Of a DNA stretch of 64,000 nucleotides, positions 1 through 8,800 are shown piece after piece (the stretch's first letter is position 1; each line of letters opens with the position of its first letter). Both the position numbers and the translations under genes were made by a program. Origin of the DNA: Fuerstiella marisgermanici (lineage in GTDB: Bacteria > Planctomycetota > Planctomycetia > Planctomycetales > Planctomycetaceae); contig NZ_CP017641.1 of NCBI RefSeq assembly GCF_001983935.1, positions 992,001 to 1,056,000 on the forward strand, in the 5' to 3' direction. Below the pieces are notes generated by a model that saw nothing but the letters and a program-made list of their open reading frames with translations, made no database searches and was not told the DNA's origin.

Positions 1-1058
1 TCGCCTTCATCTGTTGGCTGATCATCGTCGAACAGATTTCTTTGTTGAACTCGAAGCAGAGCGGTGCTGGATGCCTCCATGTGTAGAGCAACCAACCACT
101 CAGGAGTTGGCGTCGTCTCAAGTTTTAAATTCAGCAGAGTCATCACATGGCGGTGCGAATCTGTTGGCTGTGCCAGTCGCACTTCAAGAACCGTCGGGGC
201 ACAGGCTTCACTTTTCAGATTCAGCGTCAGGTGAAGAAGTCCCTCTCCTCGCGTTCTGATGTTACTGAGGATTTCGGACAGCAGGTCTTCGCAGACGTAT
301 CGAATGGCTGCCGGATGACAGATGGGATCTTCCGTGACCCACTCCGCCGAGATAGGTTTGGAACGTGAGACGGGGACAAGCAGTTCTTCGCTGTCTCCGA
401 ACATCTGGTCGAGTCGTTCTGTTAACGCGGTTCCAAAACGCGATGGCAGCGATTCGCGTGGCAGGGCTTTGAGTTGTCGGATTGTTCTTAGATCGAATTC
501 CTGCAGAGAACTAACCAGCTTGTCAGGAATGCGCAGTGCTTCGACGGGCAGTGATCTCAACCGACGATCCGAAGCGGTTCCATGCCCATATCGAGCGATC
601 CCCCATGCCGCCCCGATTGTGTTGGCCACAGCGATATGAGCGAAATAACCAGCCTTAGAAAGGCCTGCGACCAGTTGACGCGCCAGGCCGAATTCATCAC
701 CAAACAGATGTCCACAGCCAGTGATATCAAGCACCAGACAATGCTGATCGTTCGACAGCTCCAGCCCAACAATAGGCGCGTAGCGGTGGCTTAAAAACGC
801 GAGTGACTGTAACTCCAGCAGATCGGCTTCCGGGTCGTGCGGCAAAAATGTGGCGGATTCCAGCAGAGCCTGTGCCTCAGCCAGCGGCATTTCGGAACGA
901 ATGCCATGATCGATGACGTTCCGAGATGACATGACTACCTGAGCGCGGTTTCCGGATTCCTGATACAGAATGCATGAAACGGTTTTAAGCTCCGGCTGCC
1001 TGCAGTGCAGCCGTTGAATCGGAAACCTTGGCAGCCAGACGCAAAGTATTCGTTTCAT
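1..1058 (-). CDS. imuB: ImuB, catalytically inactive Y-family polymerase-like protein (partial, runs off left edge)
   Basis: At least 352 residues are readable from an ATG at 1058; the C-terminus lies outside the window. The N-terminus MKRILCVWLPRFPIQRL matches the start of ImuB proteins, where active Y-family polymerases carry a catalytic Asp. The second catalytic motif (SIDE in DinB) is replaced by LDITGCGHLFGDE, so the usual acidic residues are absent, as is known for ImuB. ImuB is the adaptor of the ImuA-ImuB-DnaE2 mutasome: it binds the beta clamp and recruits DnaE2 for error-prone translesion synthesis. The start lies inside the 3' end of imuA, giving a 74-nt overlap that suggests translational coupling. 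LexA control of the whole cassette is inferred from the upstream box. DnaE2 is not in the window. Confidence 0.85.
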   Translation of the reverse strand, partial: MKRILCVWLPRFPIQRLHCRQPELKTVSCILYQESGNRAQVVMSSRNVIDHGIRSEMPLAEAQALLESATFLPHDPEADLLELQSLAFLSHRYAPIVGLELSNDQHCLVLDITGCGHLFGDEFGLARQLVAGLSKAGYFAHIAVANTIGAAWGIARYGHGTASDRRLRSLPVEALRIPDKLVSSLQEFDLRTIRQLKALPRESLPSRFGTALTERLDQMFGDSEELLVPVSRSKPISAEWVTEDPICHPAAIRYVCEDLLSEILSNIRTRGEGLLHLTLNLKSEACAPTVLEVRLAQPTDSHRHVMTLLNLKLETTPTPEWLVALHMEASSTALLRVQQRNLFDDDQPTDEG

Positions 1059-1800
1059 CACACACTTCCAGTTCAACAGTCTGGTCGGCCATCGCTCCCT
1101 TCGCATACACACACCGCACTTCAAGACGACGGTGGAACACTCGCGGTCTTCCAGCATTTGCTTCGGTCACCTCTGCGTTTGATGCTCGCCTTGTTGTGGA
1201 GCGACCAGCGGAAGCGTTTCCGAGCGTTACTCCGAATCGGCTTGCCGGCCATCCTGCAGAAATGAGCAGTCGCACGTCGGCCCAACCGGATTGTCTGCGT
1301 GCTGACGCTGGACGAATCAACAGGCCAACAGCCGTTCCTGATTCTGCTGCCAGTTGCAGTCGCCGAAACTCCTGAGTTCGCAAACGATCGATCTGACACA
1401 TGACCGCTCCCACGCCCGGACATCGCAATGACTGTTCCACCGCCCACAATTCGTCACCACGCGATTTCGGTCGTACCAGAATCGTATTCCGCAGACAAAC
1501 TCCGACCGCCGGAAAAGCGGGCGCATAAAAACGCCTCGGCCTGTCCACGATGATCAACGGACCTTCGTGCTGAGCCTGCCCGGCGGCTCGCATCGCCAGA
1601 GAGATCGTTCCGCTGCCCGGTTCTGCCGCGATCCATTCGCTGAGTGTGCTTCGCAGCAGTCCCTGATCCGGAAGGATATTGTCCAGCGCAGAAATTCCCG
1701 TCGACACCGCATTCTTTACCCGATCTTTCAATCGCAGTGCATGTTGAAACTGGCACAAGTCGGCTCGCAGATTTTGAATTGCTGTGGAACGATCAGCCAA
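985..1800 (-). CDS. imuA: ImuA, RecA-like SOS mutagenesis accessory protein
   Basis: This 271-residue protein lies between lexA and imuB, the classical position of imuA. It has a RecA/SulA-like core (SEWIAAEPGSGTISLAMRAA, then IIVDRPRRFYAPA) and a C-terminal segment VELEVCDETNTLRLA shared by ImuA proteins. ImuA is known to interact with RecA and ImuB in damage-induced mutagenesis. I chose the TTG at 1800 because AGGAAA lies about 7 nt upstream. The open frame continues upstream to an ATG, but that extension is translated from the palindromic repeat at 1845-1981 and is unlikely to be coding. The 3' end overlaps imuB by 74 nt. Family assignment rests partly on context, since ImuA sequences are divergent. 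Confidence 0.78.
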   Translation of the reverse strand: MADRSTAIQNLRADLCQFQHALRLKDRVKNAVSTGISALDNILPDQGLLRSTLSEWIAAEPGSGTISLAMRAAGQAQHEGPLIIVDRPRRFYAPAFPAVGVCLRNTILVRPKSRGDELWAVEQSLRCPGVGAVMCQIDRLRTQEFRRLQLAAESGTAVGLLIRPASARRQSGWADVRLLISAGWPASRFGVTLGNASAGRSTTRRASNAEVTEANAGRPRVFHRRLEVRCVYAKGAMADQTVELEVCDETNTLRLAAKVSDSTAALQAAGA

Positions 1801-1844
1801 AGTCGTTTCCTGTGAATGAGGACAATTTTTGCGGTGATGGCTAC

Positions 1845-1981
1845 TTAACTGGACAGCGCCATGTTGGTGCCATTGGTAACCCGAAGTGTAAGCGAGGGAT
1901 CGAGTTGCGACGAATCCCTCGCTTACGCATCGGGTTACCCCAAACACGGCCGAATGACCAAAGGTGGCGCTGTCCAGTTAA
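1845..1981. repeat. 137-bp nested palindromic element between lexA and imuA
   Basis: Perfect 17-bp terminal inverted repeats, ttaactggacagcgcca at 1845-1861 and its complement at 1965-1981, enclose a second inverted repeat, 1875-1900 against 1914-1939, with 2 mismatches in 26. As RNA it would fold into one long hairpin. The right end overlaps the lexA stop codon. Its frames read TRSVSEG and SLAYASGYP, peptides that I recall as recurrent in planctomycete annotations, so this is probably one copy of a dispersed REP- or MITE-like family. The ends begin with TTAA, which could be a target-site duplication. I saw no other copy in this window. Confidence 0.85.
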
Positions 1982-2571
1982 GCCATCAACCGAATCACAC
2001 CGACGACGACACCTTCAATCACGACATCACTGGCTTTGCAAAAAATCGGTTTCATGCCTGAGTTGGCTGGTTGTAATCGGATGCGGCTTTTCTGCCGTTC
2101 GCGATAAAAACGTTTCAGTGTTGCTTCGTCTCCGATTCGAGCGACCACCAAGTCTCCGTCGTCACAGGTCGCCTGCTTCCGCACGATGACGTGATCACCG
2201 TCCGCAATGCATTCTTCAATCATCGAATCCCCGCGCACACGCAACGCAAAATGGTTGTCGTCAGAAAAACCACTAACGTCCAGACGCTCGCCTTCTTCCT
2301 CAATGGCCTCAATCGGCGGTCCCGCGGCGACCGTTCCCAGCAGCCTGAGTCCTCGTGATTCCAATAGCTGCAGTCCGCGATGTCCGGGTTCACGACGCAG
2401 ATAACCGGCCTCTATAAGTCGGTTCACATGAAATTGAGGTGTATGCGGCGACTTGTACCCGAACTCCGCCTGAATCTCGCGCACGCTGGGAGCTCGGCCG
2501 GTCGAATGAACCTCCTGACGAATAAATTCCAGAACTCGCGCCTGAATCGCTGTCAAAGCCTGCTGATGCAT
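1978..2571 (-). CDS. lexA: LexA repressor / self-cleaving SOS regulator
   Basis: The protein has 197 residues, close to the usual LexA length. The N-terminal winged-helix domain occupies roughly residues 1-70 (APSVREIQAEFGYKSP is the recognition region). The C-terminal S24 protease domain shows the Ala83-Gly84 cleavage site in TVAAGPP, the catalytic Ser116 in RGDSMIEE and the catalytic Lys153 in ATLKRF. LexA represses SOS genes until RecA filaments on single-stranded DNA stimulate its self-cleavage. It is the first gene of the lexA-imuA-imuB cassette, and the 16-bp palindrome upstream at 2623-2638 implies autoregulation. The stop codon is formed by the end of the adjacent palindromic element. 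Confidence 0.96.
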   Translation of the reverse strand: MHQQALTAIQARVLEFIRQEVHSTGRAPSVREIQAEFGYKSPHTPQFHVNRLIEAGYLRREPGHRGLQLLESRGLRLLGTVAAGPPIEAIEEEGERLDVSGFSDDNHFALRVRGDSMIEECIADGDHVIVRKQATCDDGDLVVARIGDEATLKRFYRERQKSRIRLQPANSGMKPIFCKASDVVIEGVVVGVIRLMA

Positions 2572-2622
2572 TGTCTTTGTTGCCGTGCCCGTAAACTGAA
2601 TCGGCGAAACACTTCAACAGTA

Positions 2623-2638
2623 TAATACAAATGTATTA
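2623..2638. promoter_or_regulatory. Candidate LexA box upstream of lexA
   Basis: The sequence taatacaaatgtatta is a perfect 7+2+7 palindrome 52 bp upstream of the lexA start. Its position and symmetry fit a LexA operator controlling the lexA-imuA-imuB transcript. The sequence differs from the Escherichia coli box, and LexA boxes vary between phyla. Binding is inferred, not shown. Confidence 0.6.
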
Positions 2639-2847
2639 CTTTGGGGCAATTATGGGAACTGAAGTTTCTGACAACGGCAAACAGAGAGGCCTCACGCTTT
2701 GCCGGAACGCTCAGATTCTGGCTCCCAAACTCAAGGCGCACCCGCGCTGAGGTGCGGCGAGATCAAACATGGATTGGCATTGCGACAGCATCTGCAGCGG
2801 CAAGGTGGCAGGGCGGCTTCAGCGAAGTGTTGCCCTGCAGTCGGCAC

Positions 2848-5800
2848 CTACGATGGCTGTTCCGCTTCAATCAGGAGGTGGTCCCATTCTGTGAATGTGG
2901 AGTCGATGAGTTGCTCGTTTGCGAGCGGACTCTTCGTCTTCACGACACCTGTTGCGGCGTGCTTAGATCGTGGCGTCGTATCCGGCACATCGGCCGATGC
3001 GGTTTCGTAAGGTTCGTTAAAGATTTCAGCACGCCGTTGTGTTTTGAAGGTCCTCTGGTCGGAGGCGTCGCTTGTCAGAATGCGGGCGAACACGTTCGGT
3101 AGCACTGAATCTTCGCCGTCTCTACTGTCGCTCGAGGTTGAATCTGCCACAGTGAAACTCACTGCCGCTGACCAGATTCCCGGCGTGCCATCGCTGTGGA
3201 TCGCTCGTACCCACGCTCGGTAATCGCCCGCTGCCAGCGCTGTTGACGGAGTGTATGCGTTGGTTGTCAGGTTAGCGTCATGTATGACTCGGCTGAGTCT
3301 ATTGGTTTCGTTGTCGACCCATAATTCGTAACCAACAGCCCCTTTTGCGGCCGTCCAGTTGAACGTCGGTGTTGAGCCATCGACTGTGCCAACAGGATCC
3401 AGCACGACCGGGCGATCCGGGCTGGTCGTGAACTTGAAGCCGGGGCTCCATTCACCGTTGGTCGCGGCCATGAACGCCATCACCCAGACGGTGTGTTCGG
3501 TGCCTGCCGCCAGTTGACGGGGAATCACAAAGGACGGCCCGGTCGCTCCGGTCGTATGAGCGACTCGGCGACCAGTGTCGTCTTCGACCCACACTCGGTA
3601 CCGCGTGGCGTCTGGCACAGGCTTCCATGTGACGATCGGTGACAGCGAAGTCGTCCCGGTTGGACCGGTAACTGTTGTGCGAGCCAGCGTGTTGAAGCTG
3701 CCAGCGTCGGACCACTTCGACTTAAAGCCGTTCGCTTCTGTCGCCCGCACCCACCATTCGTACTCACCTTCAGCCAGAGGAGTGGTCAGCGAGACCGACG
3801 TTCCTCGTACACCGCTTAGTTCAACAACTCGGTCGACCTGCACTGGTGCCGTTTGCCGGACCCAAAGTTCGTACGTCAGTGACGGTGAACTCTGCGCCCA
3901 TCTTAGCGTAGGAGTTGTGCTAAAGGTGCCTCCAATAGGGTTCAGCAACATCGGCGGACTGTTAAGCCGAATGCTGGTGCTGGCCCATGTGCCGCCGTAG
4001 TTGTCTTCAGAGAACGGTCGCACCCACACGGTGTAGTCACCCAGCGGCAGGTCGGAATCCGGCGTGAAGGAATTCGTGGTGACGTTTGGGTCACGCAGCA
4101 GCAGACCCTGCTCGCCGGTGTCGTACGTGAACATCACGTCATACCGAGTCGCTCCGGCGATTCGCTGCCAATGGATTTCCGGTCGACTATCCAGTTTGAA
4201 CTGACCACGGAAGAACCGTGGCTGCGTCTGGATTTCAAAAGCAACCGGCTCGCTCCATTCGGTCAGATCGCCGCTTTCAAAGTAGCCTCGCACTCGGAAT
4301 TCGTAGCTTCCCAGGGCCAGCGGTTGCTGCGGCTGAAAGGCGTGGACTTCTGTTGACGCCAACGTCACGATTCCGCCCGCCGTCAGGTTGACGATTTCGA
4401 CATCGTAACGCACGACATCAATCACCGGGTTCCATGCCAACTGCGGCAGAGGGTTCTGAATCGGTCCCGGCGGCTGGATGCCCTTCGGGATAGACGGCAG
4501 AACCACGTTCTCGATTTCCACGAAGCTCACTGGCTTCATGCCCGCGATGTCATACCCGCCCGAATCACTGGTCGGCCCCGGAATGCGCGTGACTGTTCCG
4601 GCTGTGGTGGTGATGTTCAGCAGATCGCCGAAACCGATTGGATCGCCGCCGTTCACACGAACAGCAGTCGTCGCTGACGGCGTCACGTTGAAGGTGTCTA
4701 GGCCCGCTCCACCGTCGATGCTGATCGAAGGAATATTGAACAAGCCAACAGTCTTGCTCAAACCAGCGAAGCCAACTTCGGTCGACGTGATGTTGATCGT
4801 GTCATCGAAGACGGTCCCATCGACGTTAACGTGGCGTATTGGACGTTCTGATCCCATTGACGGTGTCACCGACGAAATCGTGATGTTTCCGGTAGTTGTG
4901 AGATCGAAATTGAGATCGTCGCTGCTAATGTTCACGCGGTCGGCTGTGAGTGGAGTCGCAGTCACGGCCCCGGATGCGTCCGCCGCACCACTGACGAGGA
5001 TATTGGTCGCGGTGCCAAATTCGTCGGTCGTGCCCTGCAGCGAAAACTGTTCAACACTGAGGCTTGTGAGCAGTCGTGAGTCCTGTACGACCCCGGGTAG
5101 CATCACCTGAGCGTTTGCGCCGTCGAATTCCTGAATCAGACGGTCGTTGCCGTCAGCGCCGTCGATATGCAGCGAGCCTGCGACTGGGAGGGATCTGGTC
5201 ACTGCAATGACGTCGCTGCCCGCACCGGCAAGCACTGCAAACGATTCGAAGTTGCTATGACTGAACTGCTGATTGTTCACCGCCAAATCGTTGCCCACAA
5301 ACCCAATAGTATCGGAATCCTGCGAACCGAAGATCGTTAGCAGGTCGTCCCCGCCGCGAGGATCGATTCCGACAGCGTTGACGTCCCGCAGGGTCAGTGG
5401 CGTGGCGTCATTGAATCGCAAAATCGACTTTTTGTTGCCCAGCGGAGTGAGTTCGACGACATCGTTTTCGCCCGGCGTCGCTGCGATTGAGCCTTCGCCG
5501 TGCTGGCCCGGTTTAAGGTCGGCTCCGAACGAAGATTGCGAGTCGGTTGAAACGGCGAAGTCGTCATTAACGTCGAAGATTACAAGTTCGTAGGCACCGT
5601 CTCCATTCGGGTTCTCGTTGGAAATTCGAATATAGTACTTTCCTTCCGGAAGCGCATTCGTGACAGCCGCATTTCCGCGTGAGCCAACAATATTCGAGCC
5701 GCTTGCCAGAACGGTTTCGCCGTCCGAGTCCAAAATCTCCAGCACCGAATGCGTCAGCGTTCCGGTCGTCGAATGATCGTTGTTAATGTCAATATGTATC

Positions 5801-8800
5801 GCAGCGATTCGATGGTCGTTATTGATGTCGATTGCAATCAGGTCCGTGTCACCAAATGGGACCGCACCACGGCGAGCGACACGATGGTCGTTGTTGATGT
5901 CGATTGCGACGGTGTTTTCATCGGTGATAGAGTCGTTAGGTTCTGTCTCTTCTATATATTCTTCAGCGGCGACTATTGCCGAGAACAGCTTGAAGTCGGT
6001 GACCGCCTGTCCATCACTGCTTGTAACTTCCCAGAAAAGATTGTCCTGTGCTTCGAGACCGCCGCCGCTGACTGCGATGACCCCGCCATTCTGGTTTGAT
6101 GGGAAGTCCGGATCATTCAGGGGAGTCGATGCGTCGGCACCAAGCAGGCGTACAATAGGAAGGCCCGGCCCGGCACCGGGAGTCACAAACGCAAACGCTC
6201 TGGCCTCCGGATCATTGGTTCCTGCCGTCCGATACGTCACCGACGGCGCAGCGTCGTTGCTGTTTGCGACAAGACTTTGCGCATCCACAATAATTTCATC
6301 GAAGAATCCAGGCTGAAGAACCGCACGGCCGTTAGTAAAGGTGGCATCGGGCTGGTAGCTCAGATCCTGAGCGTAGATCGTGACAGCGTCGTGAGCGTCG
6401 CCGCGTCCGCCGGACAGGTGGATGTCCCAGTCGGACAGAGACGTTGCAAATCGGTCGGCCCCGCCAAGCCCATCGACGATCATCCTCGCGTCTGTCCCCA
6501 GGTCGAACAACTGCAACTGAGTGCGATTATCAACATTCACCACTGGAATACCCGGATGGTCAATCGTGATGTCGTTGTCGTCATCATCGCCGTAGATGAA
6601 AATGACCGCGTCAGAGTTTTCAAAACGCGCATCCAGTGTGTCGACTCCTGAGTAATCGATGGTTCGTTCGCCCTCATTCCGCCGTTGTGTCACGAGTCGC
6701 CCTGCTCGAGAATCCTCAAACGGGATGAATTCAGCGGATGCAGCTCGCCCGACAACTTTCAGCCTGTCATCGTCACCGGCCCCCGCGTCCACGTGCACGT
6801 CGATCAGAATCGGGTTGACGATTTCCACCTGGTCATCGCCGCCACGCGATTCCACTCGAACGGATTCGTGATTGCTTAGCACTACGGCGTCGGCGGAGTC
6901 GATTGTAACCTCGGTCGCTTTGACCTGAACGAAGTCGTCATTGTCGCTGCCTCGCACAATCACCGCATCCACTCCGTGGCCCAAATTCGCATTTAGCGTC
7001 TTGACGGAGTACGCCGTCAACGTGTTTGCGCCGCCGGGAAACGTGAGGTCGGTTTCTGTGTAGTAGGCGTTGTAGCGACTAAACCCCGTCGCCAGCGGGG
7101 TCGCGTCGACGACCTGCTCAAACAATAGCGTCTCGTTGAAGTTCGTGCCGGTGATTTGCAACGTGTCACGGCCTCCTGATTCAGGGATCACGATGTCGGA
7201 TACGTCCTGGATATCGATCTTCAGCCGGTTCGCGAGTGGATCTCCGATGCGATTGAAATACAGATTCGCGAAGTCCGGGTCGGTGGCATGTGGTGCGTAT
7301 TCAAATGATTCCGGGTTCGACGACGCGTGGAACAACACTTCGTTCTGTTCGTTTTCGTCATCAGAAAACTGATTCGATTCGCCTGCCACGGTCAGAAATT
7401 GCAAGTGGTCGACCGGCCCTCGCTGAGGCAACTCGATCACAAAACGATCGCGACCTCCTTCGCCGTACAGAAGCAGTCCGGGGGTTGTCGTGACGTCCTC
7501 GATCTGGAAGAAATACGCTTCCTTGTCATCCACCGTGACTCGACCGAATTGTTTGAATGGAGCCCCGCCGAACACGCCGGTGCCACGCCTCAGTGTGTCG
7601 TACGTGATGTCTTCGCTCAGGTCGGTACCGAAGACGCTGTGGTACTGTCCGACCACGCTGTTGCGAACAGGTTCCAGCCCTGTGAATTCCACCGTCATCA
7701 GACGCTGCTCGTCCGCGTCGTCAAATTCGACCCGCCCGTTGTGAGTGTCCGGGCCCGGTCTGTAAATCATGTTCTCGACAGGAGTCGTCGGATTCCCGAC
7801 AAGCTCGAGCGTGTCAAACCCTCCGTCACCGCCGTCAAAGTAGATCGGCAAAGTGATCACATCCGAACCACGAGATGCGTCGACATCAACCACCAGCGTG
7901 TCGTCACCGCCGCCTGTTTCGATACTTAGACGACCGGCACCAGCCACACGCACGTTCGCTCCGCCCTGAGTGATCTCCACTCCTACGGGATGCCATGCAT
8001 TGCCATAGCGACCAACGATCAAGTTGTCGTCGCCCGCGTTGCTGCCGATAAGTTTGGCGACATCCGTTTGCTTTAGGTTTGCGGTGTAGCTGTTCGCTCC
8101 GGAGAGTGACGGTACATCAAAGCTGACCTCACCGTGGCCGCCGCTTGCGTTCTGAACGACGAGCTGGTCCAGCCCGGATGTCAGCACGGCCCAACTACCA
8201 ATCTTTGCTCCCGTTCCGATGTCTCGTTTCCCAATCAGGTCCTGCCCGCTTCCGATGCCCGCCACGTGTATTGATGAATTCGGTTCGGTAGGCCATTGCA
8301 CGCTGACGATGTCGTCTCCGTCGCCGACCAGCGATGTCCGACTGATCAGGACACCGATAATCTTCGCTTCGCCGCCGAGGCCGTTGACTTCCACTCCGCT
8401 GCCGGATTCCGACGGGCCGACCATGATGTTGCCCGTGATCCCCGATAGATCGACGTTGAGGTCGTCGATCGGCTGAGCGAGAGTTAACGTTCCGTCGTAG
8501 TTGTTGAAGGCGATGATTTCGTTGCCGGACGAGTCTCTTCCGCTGACTCGCACGCCGCCATCGCCGTCGCTGGCCGTGTCGAAGGTTCGCACGTGCGGCC
8601 CGCCGCCGACGCCCGGGCCGACCACGATGTCCGCGTCGTCTGTTCCCGGATTGTCGAGCACAAGGCGTTCGATGTGGTCGTAGCTGATGTGTGTGCTGTC
8701 GATGATGACGCCACCGGAATCGTTTTCGGGGCCGCCCTCAAGCCGCACGTTTTGAGCCGACATCGGAATGACAACTTCAAGCAGGTCTCCCGTCAGGTCG

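Noticed and set aside
1861-2061. Plus-strand open frame containing TRSVSEG and SLAYASGYP
   Set aside because: It is translated from the palindromic element and from antisense lexA, so it is a product of the repeat, not a gene.
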